Positions 23,417 to 36,917 of a stretch of DNA of 64,000 nt are shown here, in pieces; position 1 is the stretch's first letter; the number at the start of each line of letters is the position of its first letter. A program made the position numbers and the translations under genes. This DNA is from Jaltomata sinuosa (lineage: Eukaryota; Streptophyta; Magnoliopsida; Solanales; Solanaceae): the NCBI GenBank assembly GCA_003996215.1, contig QJPP01001752.1, positions 186,001 through 250,000 on the forward strand. Direction: 5' to 3'. The notes under the pieces were generated by a model. It searched no databases and had not been told where the DNA came from. It saw only the letters and a program-made list of their open reading frames with translations.

Positions 23417-26400
23417 ATGGGGAGAGTGGAAGAAGAAGGTCCATTGCCATACAATCTATGGCAAGGAGAGAGCAGGTCTCCAACAGATGCAGTACTATTT
23501 GGTGGAATAAGTTTGTTAATTGGAGTTTCATGCAGAACTCTCCTTCGCCGTACTACTACTATTCCTTACACTGTCGTTTTGCTCATCATTGGTACAGCTC
23601 TCGGATCTCTCGGTCCGTATTTTCCTTCTCTCCCTCTCTCTAAATGTATCCCGATTTTTCGATTTTCATACCTGAACTATTGTACGTGCAAGAGGTAGTA
23701 CCATCGTTCGGGTAGTAAAAGGAAACAACTGATAGTTAAATGTCTGTTTTGATAAATAGTTGGTGATAGTCCAGGTAGGAAATTCGAAAAATCGGAGTAC
23801 TTCTAGCTGTGTTTTTGACATTGTATGTGAAGTGTGTCGTCAATGGTAGATTCAGGATTTTAAGTTTTATGCGTTCAATATTTGAGGTTTTTAGCTATAT
23901 TTTTAAAATTATGGGTTCATGTTTACTATTTGTTGCTATTTTTGGGGATTTTTATGTATATTCGTTTTGCTCATAATTGGCACCGCTCTCGGCTCTCTCG
24001 GTACGTATTTTCCTTCTCTCTCTAAATGTATCCCAATTTTTCGAGTTTCATACCTGAACTATCATACGTGCGAGGTAGTACCATGGTTCAGGTAGAAAAA
24101 AGGAATAATTGATAGTTAATGTGTGTTTTGATAAATAGTTGGTGATAGTTCAGGTAGGAAATTCGAAAAAATGGAATACTTTTAGCTGTGTTTTTGACCC
24201 TTCACTTATGTACAAATGTGTGCACATATGGTTCAGGTAGAAAAAGGAACAATTGATAGTTCATGTGTGTTTTTGATAAATAGTTGGTGATAGTTCACGT
24301 AAGAAATTCGAAAAATCGGATTTTACTTTTAGCTGTGTTTTTGACATTGTATGTGAAGTGTGTCGCCAATGGTCGATTCAGGATTTTAAGTTTTATGCGT
24401 TCAATATTTGAGGTTTTTAGCTATATTTTTAAAATTATGGGTTCATGTTTACTATTTGTTGCAATTTTTTATGGATTGTTATGTATAAATTTATGCTCTG
24501 CATCGAACGTAGAGATGAACCCAGGTAAGCTACATCGATCAGCCTCTGGTGTCGTGTGTGTACATATTGTATGTGAAGTGTGCTGTCAGGGGTGGATTCA
24601 ATATTTAAGGTTTTTAGCTGATTATGGGTTCATGTGTACTATTTGTTGCAATTTTTGTGGATTATGTATAGATTTATGCTCTACGTTGAAAGTACAGATG
24701 AACCCAGGCATCTAGGATTTAAAGTTTGAGGTTTTTAGCATTGAATCCATTGTATTCTTATAATTATGGGTTTACAATTTTGTGGATTTTTTATGTATAA
24801 TTTATGCTCTGCGTCGAAAGTACATATGACCCAGGTAAGCTACATCCAGGATTTAAGTTTTATCGGTTCAATATTTAAGATTTTTAGCTATATTTTTAAA
24901 ATTATGGGTTCATGTCTACTATTTGTTGCAATTTTTGTGGATTTTTATGTATAAATTTATGCTTTCTGCAATTCTTTCTTGATGGTTATTACTGCTCCAA
25001 GAGCATGGAACATTTTCATATGGACATGAGCTAACATTTTCTCAATCTATTATCTTTTCTCAAGTGTCACTGTTGTTTGAATGCCTACAGTCATGTTGTG
25101 GTGCCTAACTGTTCTCATATTTGGCTATTTGTTTCTTTACTTACTTTTTTTTTTTTTAAAGAATTTGGGAGTAATTTTCGACTGGGAAAGCTTGGGAATG
25201 GAATTCGAATATGTAAGTACACATCAAATGTCTTTTTCAAATTTCTTGAAATTTCAAATTTGAGGATTGACTTAAAATCATTTTGCAATTGTGAATACCT
25301 CTCATTATCTTATAAAGGTATGCTTGTTGAATTGCTGTAACAGGGGCAGATATGGATGCAGATCTTCTATTAGCTGTATTCCTCCCTATACTGATTTTTG
25401 AGGGCGCATTCTCCATGGAGGTGCACCAAATAAAGGTTCTCTTCTCCTTAATTTTCATTCAATAAAACCTCAAGGCTCTAGTTGCTGGTTGCCTGACTGT
25501 ATGCTTTAAATTATTATGTATACCTTTTCATCATTTTTTATTAGCTAATGGAATAGGTGTTCATTTCTTTAATATTAGCTGGCTTTGACAGAAATGTATG
25601 GCACAAATGCTTTTGCTTGCTGGTCCTGGTGTATTGATTTCAACAGTCCTGATCGGAGTTGCTGTGAAGGTATATAAGGAAACACTGTTTTTTCTGGAAA
25701 TGGTTTCGTACTTGCTCAAACATTCATATGTTTCTACAGCTTGCTTTTCCATATGACTGGAACTGGACGACGTCATTGTTGTTGGGGGCAATTCTTAGTG
25801 CTACTGATCCTGTGGCTGTTGTCGCTTTGCTTAAAGATCTGGGAGCTAGTAAAAAGTTGAGCACAATCGTTGAAGGGGAATCTATGATGAACGATGGGTA
25901 TACACAATTGTTCTTTTGTTTCTCCTCATGGTTTTCCTATAATTTCATATTCATGTGCATATTTTTGGATGACCAAATTTTTCCACATAGAAGTAGACCT
26001 TCAGCCCCTTGTTTTGTCTTGCAGTTTATGTTCCTCTTTTAAATACACTGATTCTTTTTGTCCACCTCTCTTCCTCCAATCATGTTGCCAGGGCAGCTAT
26101 TGTGGTTTACCAGCTTTTCTATCGAATGGTTCTTGGGAAAAGTTCTGGCTGGGTTTCAGTGCTGGAATATCTTGCAGAAGGCTCACTTGGATCGTAAGTA
26201 TCATTATCTGCTCGTGTGATAACTTTTGTGTTGTTGTGGTTGAACTTAACTCAACTCTTTTACTGTTACAGTGTGGTGATCGGACTTGTGTTTGGAATGG
26301 CATCTCTTTTCTGGCTTCGGTTCATATACAATGACACACTGACAGACTTTTCAATGGCTCTTACTGTGAGCTACATTGCTTACTACACAGTATGTTCCTT

Positions 26401-29400
26401 CAGTTTGCTTTTTCCTTAACTCTTTGCTAGCTCCATTGAAGTCCAATTTATTTTTTCCAATTCCATATGTACACCTCTAACGGGATCTTTTATGCCTTAT
26501 TATTGCTTATAGGCTCAAGAGGAAGCTGAAGCTTCTGGTATCTTGACTCTTGTAGCACTAGGGATGTAAGTTGTGTACTTCACTCCTCTTTCACATTCAG
26601 ACATTTCTGCAGTAAAGCGTGTAATTCGGTCTCTGATACTGTAACCTATGGATAGGGTTTTTGCAATGTACAAGGATACCCATAGAGCGGGGGGAAAGCA
26701 GAGCTTGCATGAGTTTTGGTATGTTTCTTCCATTGTGATATCCTGTTAGCTAAATATAAATCAGTGTAGCAAACCAATGTATAGTGTGATAATTGTTGCA
26801 CAGATTCGAGTGTTCCCAATACCTAATTGCTGCTCTCTTTTGTTGAGGTATTATTATAGATTATGTCTTCTATGTAAGGCATATCTAACAGATGTATCTA
26901 GGGGAATATGTTGTAAAATCAAAAGGTTGGAGTACATATACCATAAACAGATGTATCTAGGGGAATATGCTGCTACTGCTACAACAACCCTACCGCTATT
27001 ATTCCTGCAACTACTCTCTTCGTGAACTCTTTGGCTTTCCTAAATAAAGTGTTACAGGTTTCAGAAGTTATCTTTTGTGACTTCTTCCAGCGTTGGTGCT
27101 CTCACTCTGTTCTTTTAGGATCTTTTGTGCATTGTTGCTCTCATCCTGTGCGTTATGTGTATGTTTTGGTAGGACTGCCTAAAAACATCATGTTTAAATC
27201 ATGTGGATCTTAATAGCTTACTTATTATTCAAAACCATAACCAAATATATGAACTCTGTTCATTATTTTGTTTTTGGCTCCTGCCTTGCTCTGAGATAGA
27301 AAGGGGAAGGGAGGGGGGCAGGAGCGGGCTAGAGTTGAACTATTTTTTACACTAACTTTACCCACCAATTTTTTGCAGGGAAATGATTGCTTACATTGCG
27401 AATACTTTAATATTCATCTTGAGGTAAGACTAGGTAACAGTCGATTATAGAAACTAATGTTGTTTCTTTTTCTTTTGTCTTAATACCATTTTGTTCCTTT
27501 CTATGGTACTCAAGGAGATTACCTCTAGTTGTGTGCTATCTCCAATTAAAGCAGTAGATCTTATTGCATTTGTTATTGTGCTGCTCTTTTCTCAGGAGTT
27601 GTAGTAGTTTCCCATTTTCCCTATATAATCTAGTAAGTAGTGTTGTTAATGCACTTCCTGTTCCGAGTATAACTGAAGGATTCCTTGGTGCATGGTTGGT
27701 TATTATCCTCTTTATTTTTTTGTTATTGAATCAATAATGTTACTTACACACCTTAACTTCTTGCAGCGGAGTTATCATAGCTCAAAGCATCTTCAGTATC
27801 GGAAATCTCGACGACAATACAGGTAGTTCTTCCCCCTCTATTTATCATGTAACACTTCACTTTTTTTAGATGGTTAGAAACTGTTTTCCTATTAGTTGAA
27901 GTGTGTGGTACATGCTGCACAGCACAATAAATTGGAAAGCGTCCTGATTTTCCACCCAATTGAGTAACTAGAAGAGTCTCAAACTCATTTCTTAAATCAT
28001 TTTCTTGAGAATCAATGAATCTGCTCTGTGGATGCAGCAACATCACAAGTAGTTGGTACCTTAGGAAGTGCTGCAACTTGGACGGTAAAATTCGTGAGAC
28101 TCATGTCCGGAGCCAATTGTTCCTCCTGTTTTCAAATGTTGAATAATCGTATAATTAGAAGGAAAACAATTAAGTTCTTTGGTTAATTTTTAAAAGTATT
28201 AGCAGAACAAGCAGACCAGAAAAAAGGTGGCACCAACTAGCATTCCAGTATCAAATGGAAGTGCCGACCAAAGGCCAAAGACTAAGCACAGTTCAACCTT
28301 ATAAATCTAAACCTCTAGATGCAAAGAAACCAAACACGAAGATAATGTCACAGAGCAATGATGGATTTATAGCTAAATTCCATAGACAAGAATACGAAAA
28401 ATCAAAATCCAGATTGAGATCAGTCACTGATGAAGACCTGTTAGACCAAAGTAGAGAGCTCTCCTTCCCATGAGACAAACCAAAATTTGAAATTAGTCTT
28501 CTTCCAATAGAGAATAAACTGAGATCCAAAGATTAATACTGGCGACAAGCAGAGAACTAGAGACAGAGATAAAGTCAGAGGAATGTGAAAGCAATAACAA
28601 AAACCGACAGTGGAAACTAATAGAGAGTACAGAAAAACATAAAGGCAGCAACCAATGCAAAGCCCGTGATTAACCAACAATGCATGCCGGCGAAACCTTA
28701 GCAAACAACAAAGACTAGGCTATATACCATATGAAGGCATAGATTTGGTGGAAAACCATCTTTATTGAGCTAGGTTCTGCATATCAGTTATATTACTTAT
28801 TGAGTTATTTACATGAAGAACAAATAATGGGTATGCACACTTAGGTTTCTAATTTATTTGCTATTTATTAACAGACCAAAGAAAGGGGGGAACAGGTAAA
28901 GACCCACCAATGAATCATCATTGATGCTCATATGCATCACACCTCAAGTTAGGTATCGTTGAGCACCTGTCTAGTTTGTGAGATCCCTCCCTAGATGCAT
29001 TCTTATTGGTCTATTATGGTTTCTTTGGAGAATTTCTGAACATTTTTCTTAGACTTTTTCTCTCACTACAATAAATCCCAGATCAAGAAAATATCTTTCT
29101 TTACACATTTATATTGTAGGGAGATCGTGGGGCTATGTCTTTCTTCTCTACATCATTCTTCAAGTCACTCGAACCATAGTTGTTTTTGCGTTCTACCCTG
29201 CCCTTTGCTACTTCGGTTATGGTTTGAATTGGAAAGAAGCTATCATCATCATATGGTCTGGTTTGAGAGGAGCTGTTGGTTTGGCACTCTCCCTATCTAT
29301 TAGAGTAAGCCCTTCTCTGCTCACTTGTAATTCCATATGGTTCCTGTATCATGTAACTTGAGGATTAGATACAAATGTGCACAGAAGATATATTTATCTT

Positions 29401-32400
29401 TTTGTCTTAAGAATAATGGTTACCTACATAACTTGCTTGTCTAGTATGATTTGTACTGGTATGAAATATACTCTTAAGATAATAAGGTGTATAATGTGTA
29501 TATACCAGTATAGTATCCTAAATGTAACAAAAGCTCCATTAAGTATGATGCACTTTTAGGTTTGATTGCTTTTGTCGGTAGGCGAGGCTTTCTGTTCCTA
29601 GATCCTGAATTGAAGTGCGTCAGTTTGCTTGAGCACATTGATCAGACACTCTTTAGTCTTTATAATTTAAGCACTTGGCAAAAGCTCATAACACTTAGAA
29701 CGCTTCTCATTCAACTTCACTACTTCAGAGGTCCTCTATATCCACTTCATTGCTAATCAGCCTACCAGTTTGATTTGAAGCGACAAACTAAGCGGGTAAA
29801 CTCAATATCTATGGAGAAGATACCTTCCATTTGATATCGCACAGCAATTACATTAATAGCAATAGAATTCATAACCGAGTAACCTAAGTACTTGAGAGCA
29901 TAAGAAGCTGATCATTTTCTCACTTATTTGTCAAGCTTTATGAAGCATATGTACAATGTAGGCACTGGAAGAGGAATGATGGATTTTCTTTTACTTAATA
30001 ATATCTACACATGGTTTTCTTTCTTAATTTCCAGGGTGCTAGTGGTGATCCAAAGTATCTCAGCTCAGAAACTGGAGCTATGGTATGTTTTTACTGACGA
30101 ACAATTACAATTTAGCAACAGTTCATTGCCATAATTAACTCGTAGTTTTTTGGCATCTGTTGAAGCTTAAGCTATCAACTTTCTTTGACATGTAACTGAA
30201 ACTCTTTTCTTTATGGTACAGTTTGTTTTCCTTACTGGTGGAAGTGTGTTACTGACACTCATTATCAATGGATCTACTGCACAATTACTTCTAAGTCTCT
30301 TTGGTATGGATGCTCTATCAGAAAGTGAGGTAAAATTCTGGTGTAATTGAAGCTCTCTTGTATTCAGGAACTTACCTGCCCTAGAAATTGTGATTCATGA
30401 TGTCATTTTATGTTGTTTCACTTTGTTAATCAGGGCTTAACAGTGTTCAATTTCAGTAATTAGTTAATTAGCCTTTTCGTTGAAAACCCTACCTGTCCTT
30501 TTGTGTATATTCGATCTTATCAATCAGATTTTTGGTGTTATGGAATGAGAGGAATCAATGATGTTTCGGTGAAAAGGAGCATTTTTACATAACTTGAAAT
30601 ACAAGTTCCTGTATTTAGTAATTATGTGCTGAATTCTCCAAAATTTTTATGGAGTGTATACCTTGATAGCCTTTCTAATATCACTGCAGGAAGTTGGATG
30701 TTGGCAAACCTACACTCCATTTGTACTAATCCAAGCATCACCTTATTGATGGTTTTCTCAATTCTTTAAGGTTGCATTTACTTAAAAATATTGAGTACTA
30801 TGCTACCTACATGTCTTTAAGCCATTGCATCCTCTGATCCTCACTTGGTTTATGGCCTTTGTAAGCCTCTCAATGCACAAGGATCATCAGCTTGAACTCA
30901 TATTGGTCCTATTTCCTGATAAACTATTTTCATGTAAATCTAGAAAGATATATCTGCAGAGAACTAACAATCAAAATAATATCTGCAGAGACTTAGCTAA
31001 TTCATTCTGGTCTTTGTTAACTTCAAATATGTGGCAAATTACAAAGAAACATACCCAGTGTACTCAACCACTGCGTGTATTTTCATATTTGAGATGTGAT
31101 CTTTTTGTTGCGGGAGCCATCCTGTTTATAGTACAATTTGTTTCAGGAAACCATGGTCAATTATGCAAAGCATCAACTATTGAGAAAGGCTGAAGAGTTT
31201 TCTAGAATCTGTAGTGGAAGCAATAGTCCTTTTGATTGGATGACTGTTGGAGGTTATGCCACATGCATAAAAGATGTCTGTGAAGACACAGTTTGGCCTC
31301 CCTGCACCACCAACCATGGCTATCTAGAAATAGATGATATGAAGACTATGAGAGTATGCTTTCTGAAAGGTCAGTAACTGCATCGTGACTAGTTGATCTA
31401 TAGTTTGCTTTTACAACCTTTTTGGTGTCTGGCGCCTGCATTTCTCATCTGGTCTTTCAGCTTCCCCCTTGCTCTCTCTTCTAAGTGTTGCATATCAGAT
31501 ATTGCTTCTCTCATGTATTTGATTGATAGATTATTGATGTCGTACATTGATAATGAACTAGGGTCCTCAAATTGTGAGTTGAACTTGAAATGTTTTCAGT
31601 TTGTTTCTATGAAAGACTTGCATGTTCTTCTTCTCTAAAATCCGAGGAATATAAGGAATTGAAGAGTTAGAAAACAGTGTGAAGTTCTCTAATGAGCTGA
31701 ACCTTCACTAATTTCACCATTTTTTACACCAGGACACGTTGGTATGTGATATTGTGAGCTTACATCATGCAGAAATTTGCTTCTAAAACATCTGTCTTCT
31801 TTACCATATCTTGGTAACATTTTATTAAAAACTCTTGCCTTCTATTTTCCTTTGCTAATAGGAGTAAGCATGCAATTCCATCTTATCCAAATATCTTAAA
31901 CACATACATGTAACCTTGAAATTTGGCCACCTCGAATATCCTAATAACTGTGTAAAGCCGTACGCTTGACTTCTTTTTTTTCTTCATTTAAATATACACC
32001 CTGTGGACTTTATTCAAGATGGAATTTCTTCTCCTTTTGTCTTCCATTCTTAATGCCTTTACATGATTTTTCATGGCCCTACTTCAGTTATTTGCATTTT
32101 TTTTTTTGGTACAGCTACTCGTGAGGCTTACTGGTCAACATTCAATGAGGGGAAGATAACCGAATCCACTATCAGTGTTTTGATGGAGTCGGTAGATGAG
32201 GCAATCGATCTGGCTACTCAGGGATTGCATGACTGGAATTATATTTCTACTCGCCTCAAGTTTCCAGGATATTATAAATTCTTCAGCACAAGTGTTTGTC
32301 CTCCCAGACTGACAAGGTGGTTTGTGCTAAAGAAATTACAGGATAATTGTCATATATGCTCTGCATTTATCCATGCTCACAGAACCGCAAGACAGCTTCT

Positions 32401-34185
32401 TCTTGACTATACTGGTAAGATTGGGTACCATCTTTAGATAAAAAGAATCAGTTGGTAGACATTGTTGAGTAGTTCTTATATGTAATCAGGTTCTAAAAAC
32501 AATGGTTTTGCATGTGTACTTTTTCTATCTTAACATCGAATGCCAAACTCCTACTCTTTGAGAGTTGTGCCTCCTGTTCGTAAGAGGTCCTTTTTCCCCC
32601 TAGTTTCTTTGCCTTTCTTTGTTGTGCAACTCTGATGGGAATCTAAGTCTTAATGGATCTGGGAGTTATGGAGTTGGCTCATGAAGTCATATAACAATCT
32701 CTCTACATTTTAAAGGTGATAATGGAAATGCTGCAATTGTTGTTGCCGAAAGTGAAGCCGAAGAACTAGAAGCAAGGAAGTTTCTAGAAAATGTGAAGAA
32801 TTCAATGCCCGAGGTTTGTGAAAGTTTTCATGGGAAATCGTGCATGGTAGCTCATGTTTAAATGGATCATTGACCATTTGATTGTCAAGAGTTTGCAACA
32901 TGGTTTTCTTAAATTCACGTCTACTTGCTAGAATATAACACTATGCATGCTCCGCAGTTGTCCAAATTAGAGGATGATGAGTTGCGCATCTGAGCTTCCT
33001 TCCTTCTGACTAGAGAGGGTTGCTCAAATGGTAAGCACCCCTCCACTTCCAACCTTGAGGTTGTGGGTTCGAGTCACCAAGGGAGCGGAGTGCGCAACTC
33101 CTGGGGAGGGGTAAAAAAAGTATTTAAAGACAATGTGCAATCATCCATGAGCAAATTTTCTTATAAAAAATTAAAAAAATTGCAAGCTTATCACACACAT
33201 TCAGCTCAATTAACCGTTTGAATTCTGTCCATTCTAGATCATACATCAAATGGAATCAAGGCAAGTTACATTTTCAATGCTGAAGTCTCTGGATGAATGT
33301 CTCAGTGATATGGAGAAAGATGGGATTTTAACTGAGAAAGTTGTGCTGCATTTACATGATTTACTTCAGGTAACTGTACTTCATGCGTCAATTTTCTGCA
33401 CCATAGCATTGTTTTTGTGGTATGCTTATTGAGTTATTGTTGTGTGTATAAATGTTTTTCAATTTCAAACTAGAATGACCTTGAAAAGCTCTTGAGAAGT
33501 CCTCCTTCAGTAAGGATCCCAAAGCCAGGAGATGTCCTAAGTATCCATCCTTTGTTGGGAAACCTTTCTCCTGCTATTCAAAGTGATCTGGAACGCTCCG
33601 CGAATAGTATATTGAAGACACCAGGTTGTACACTCTACACCAAGGGTTCCAAGCTGACAAGTGTCTGGCTAATAGGAAATGGATCAGTTAGGGTAAGTAA
33701 AGAATGCTTAAGGCATCTATCCAAGAATCTATATTTCCAGATAGCTAGCATTAATTATATCTATGTTTGGTCATTTAAAAACTTGCCTTCTTTCTTCTCC
33801 AGTCGAAAAGGAGCCCTTTTCCTATTCATTGTCCTGAGGATTCAACATACCCTCGAGGAAGTATTTTAGGTCTATATGAGGCTCTTGTCGGAGAGCCATA
33901 TTTGTGCGATATGGTGACAGATTCTGTGGCTGTCTGCATCGAAATTAAGCTGGAGTCGATCATTTCAGTACTGGCCCGTGGAAATGGAGTAGAAGAATTG
34001 TTGTGGAAGGTGATCTTTGACAATCTTTGCATGACTCTAAATGCAACTCAAACATTTATGTTACCAGAAGTGCACAATAAGTACTGTTGTAGTTGAATAT
34101 ACATGAGAAAATGCTGCTGTCGAGAATGGCTTCAGATAACAGAATTTTACTTTCTATAATATATATATATATATATATATCTGTC

Positions 34186-34217
<32 letters not shown>

Positions 34218-35125
34218 TGAAAAAGGAAAAGTTTTGCTCTTTTAGTTTGATGAGTTCTTCATAAGCAAGGTACAATATTTTCTGAATGTTATGATCCATC
34301 TCATGTGCAGGAGTGCACCATTGTTGTGTCTAAGCTCTTGGCGCCTGATATGTTCAAGAAATTCTCAATGCAAGAAGTAAGAAGTATTGTTGACGAAAGA
34401 TCAGTAATGAATACCTTCTCAAGTCAAGAAGTAATAGAAACTTCTCGTCATTCCATCAACTTCCTGTTAAGTGGTTGCTTGAGAGATCAAAGTACTGAAC
34501 AACTTATTGAATGCCCAGCAATATTGCCATGTTCCATTTTGAGTGAAAGCATCCCTTATGCCAACACCAATATAACGGGTATGTCTCCTCTTTATAATCT
34601 GTCTCCTTATCTGAAACTGTGGATACCAAAGTTGAATTCCTTGTTAGTTTGATCAGGAACACTTAGCAGAAAAAAAGTAAGTCTTTTCATATTCTTTGTT
34701 GAGACTGTGTCATGTTGTCAAAGATGCTTGCAGGTGTCTTATCCTCATTAACCTGCACGCTTCTCCTTTTTGTTCATAGACTTTGTTGTCTTAAGGATTT
34801 ACTCAAGTAGGGTTGCTTTTCGCATCATCTGGTTGCTCATTTACAAATGTTTTCATAAAGAAAAAGAAAGAAAATGATTTCAAAACTTACCCGGTCTCTG
34901 GTTGTTTCCTCCTGTTAGTTGACTTCTTTCTTGCTTTAAGCAATACTCAGAACCTAAGGGAAGGTAACTATCAGGAGTGTCTGCCTTGAAGTATTCCTGT
35001 AGTGTGGTTTTCTAACTTAGACGCTTGGTGCTTTTGTAGGTGTGAGTTCTGGATCATATTCTTATTCAAAGTACACAGTTGTGAAACCAGCAAGGATAGT
35101 TCGAATAGACATTTCAGCAGCATGA
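23417..35125 (+). CDS. SOS1-like: SOS1/NHX8-type plasma-membrane Na+/H+ antiporter, 22 exons, 961 aa
   Basis: Exons: 23417-23612, 25162-25212, 25344-25435, 25592-25669, 25740-25897, 26092-26193, 26272-26389, 26513-26565, 26656-26718, 27379-27423, 27767-27822, 29120-29304, 30035-30082, 30222-30329, 31147-31369, 32115-32414, 32716-32813, 33238-33369, 33474-33692, 33803-34009, 34311-34578, 35040-35125. All phases match; 2886 nt, no internal stop. The CPA1 exchanger domain (about residues 20-450) has AVFLPILIFEGAF, ATDPVAVVALLKDLGASKK (161-163 TDP), the ND pair at 190-191 and WSGLRGAVGL near 383-392. Residues about 720-900 resemble the cyclic-nucleotide-binding-like region of SOS1 (GSILGLYEALVGEPYLCDMV). 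SOS1 proteins are about 1150 aa; this one stops after VRIDISAA, so the C-terminal autoinhibitory/SOS2-target tail is missing. The family exports Na+ in exchange for H+ at the plasma membrane. Likely a paralogue of canonical SOS1. Confidence 0.93.
23577..24970 (+). repeat. diverged tandem repeats in antiporter intron 1, including a copy of the exon-1 end
   Basis: The unit starting CGTTTTGCTCAT in exon 1 (about 23577) recurs at about 23963 with the same order: last exon-1 codons, donor, TATTTTCCTTCTCTC, TTGATAAATAGTTGGTGATA, and so on. Copy 2 has a GTACGT donor where exon 1 has GTCCGT. Partial third and later copies, lacking the exon part, run from about 24230 to 24970 (repeats of AGTTTTATGCGTTCAATATT and AATTATGGGTTCATGT). 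Confidence 0.8.
27823..29119. other. long intron 11 of the antiporter gene
   Basis: About 1.3 kb between exons 11 and 12. It has short open frames on both strands (for example 28255-28473 + and 28441-28704 -). None shows recognisable domains or splice context, and the composition is ordinary, so I treat it as intron, perhaps with an old insertion. Confidence 0.4.
33003..33175 (+). mobile_element. tRNA-derived SINE in antiporter intron 17
   Basis: A-box-like GGTTGCTCAAATGGTAAGCA and B-box-like GTGGGTTCGAGTCACC about 40 bp apart, then GAGTGCGCAACTCC and an A-rich tail. The head resembles a tRNA gene, as in Solanaceae SolS SINEs. Same strand as the host gene. Confidence 0.65.
34159..34216. repeat. 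TA/GA compound microsatellite in intron 20
   Basis: A (TA)n run interrupted by CTGTC, a second (TA)n run, and then (GA)n. Pure dinucleotide repeats, likely length-variable. Confidence 0.95.
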
Positions 35126-35533
35126 GAAGTTGGCCGTGCAGAACTTTAGAAAGAAGAAAATATTGGTAAGTCAAGGAGATAAAAAACACAATGTCTAACA
35201 TTGAATTGTGTGGATAAGTTGGTCGCATTCAAGAGTCTACGTACTATCGTTCTATGACTTGACTTTTCCATCACGAAAAGCTATAAATGTTGCTTGGCTT
35301 CATTTTTCTTCTTTTCTGGGGCTAGAATGTATGCCCATTCTCTTTCTGATGTCAGTGCAATTTACACTGCTTGATACTTTATGTTAAGAATCTGCACTCG
35401 CAACTTTGGTATATGCTCATTGTACTGCTTTAAAAGCAAGGTATTAAAATATTGCATGTTCAAATGGTCATTATGTATCGAACTATTGTCTCTCAAACAA
35501 TTGTTGAACGTTACGATTATTCATCTATATACG

Positions 35534-36917
35534 GTATGCTCCTTCTATGCTGTCCAGAAAAGACAAATGCAATTCATTCAGCTCGAATATTGCCTTTTGT
35601 CTTCCTCCTTCACTCTACATCGTAGAGACAATAGGTTAAACTCCTTCATTTTCTCATAGAAATTTTGGAAAAACCTTGTTTCAGATTCTTAAACTTATTT
35701 ATGAATTCCGCTTCGACATCACCTGGTAGAAATTAATCCTTAAACTTCAGAACTTCTTCTTCTTCGTAGCGCTTCTCCTCCAGCTCCCTCTTCTGTCGTA
35801 CATGTGCTCACCATAAACCTTTTTGTTTTCTTCAACTTCGTGGTAATGAAACCGCTCCGGGTCCGAAATCTCTTTTAGTTCGAAATACTGGTCCATCGCA
35901 ACAGTCTAAGACCACGTCATGGAGGGGTCTCGGCTTCCATAAAAAAAAGTTAGTAACTTCTACGCTAGTCTTCACAATTACTCCACTTCCCTAATTATCT
36001 GTGCTTCTCCTCCTCCTTCCCTTCCTTGCTTCGAGGAGGTTATATAATAGTAACAGAAGGAGACAGGTATAGAATAGAAGTCCGCCCCAGTCACTAAACC
36101 TAGCTCACCAAGCCTTAGGAGTGCTCCGCCGTGGGCTTGTAGCGACTGAATCTTGTTTCCGATAGAGCACCATTGATTGGTCTATTGGCAAAGGAAACCC
36201 GGGAATTAAAGATTTTGTTCTGTCCTCCGGACATTTATTATGTTGTCACTACTGCTTGTCAATTTGAATTGCATCAAAGCTCTCGTTCGAACTTCATATA
36301 CGAGAATTCTAAACAAGAACTCGAGACTTGAAATGAATCCAAGTGGAGGTTCTTTCTCAGGGCGTAAGGAATAGCACGCAAAAGACAGCCTGGAAAGACA
36401 AAGACAGGATTTCAACATAAAAAGCGGTGGATGAGCGGTAATGGCTGGGGAAGGGGGCAAGTACATCCTTTTGTTCTCAGTTCGTGGGAATTGCTTCCAT
36501 CACTAACCAGTTCAGCTCGGCTAGTCGGCTTTTGTGTTCGAACCTCGAATCCGGACCTGTTCGACAAGACCAGATCCATCAACAAACCTAGGTCCAATAT
36601 TTGCGTCTACGAGCTAGCCATCAACAGATGGACATCCTTTTACCGCAGTCTTCCCCTATTGGGCATAGACTTTTCTCCGTTAGGCTCCTGAAAGGGCAGG
36701 TATGAGAAGGGTCCCCCTCTCCCTTGTCAAAGCTTAGTTATCCGTGAATGAGAACTCGTTTTGCTTGTTGGCTGGCTTATGATGGTTTCCTGTCCCAATT
36801 CAACATATTCCTTTTTTTGCTCCTGCTTGGTAGCAGGCTTGTGTGCGAGCTTGGTCCGGTTTCGATTCCTAAAGCCCATGGACCTATTACGGTATGCTCC
36901 TTCTATGCTGTCCAGAA
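35534..36917. other. mitochondrial-like DNA insert bounded by 32-bp direct repeats
   Basis: GGTATGCTCCTTCTATGCTG.. recurs at about 35533 and 36891; with flanking bases the identity spans about 32 bp. The roughly 1.3 kb between the copies is visibly richer in G+C than its surroundings and has the look of plant mitochondrial intergenic DNA (for example GGCTAGTCGGCTTTTGTG, CCGCTCCGGGTCCGAAATC). No mitochondrial gene is recognised, so the origin is inferred from composition. Confidence 0.5.

Noticed and set aside
28255..28704. ORFs on both strands in antiporter intron 11
   Set aside because: No domain, no matching splice phase with neighbouring exons, and composition like the surrounding intron.
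36431..36691. 86-codon ORF in the mitochondrial-like insert
   Set aside because: No similarity to any mitochondrial protein I know; it is a chance frame in GC-richer DNA.
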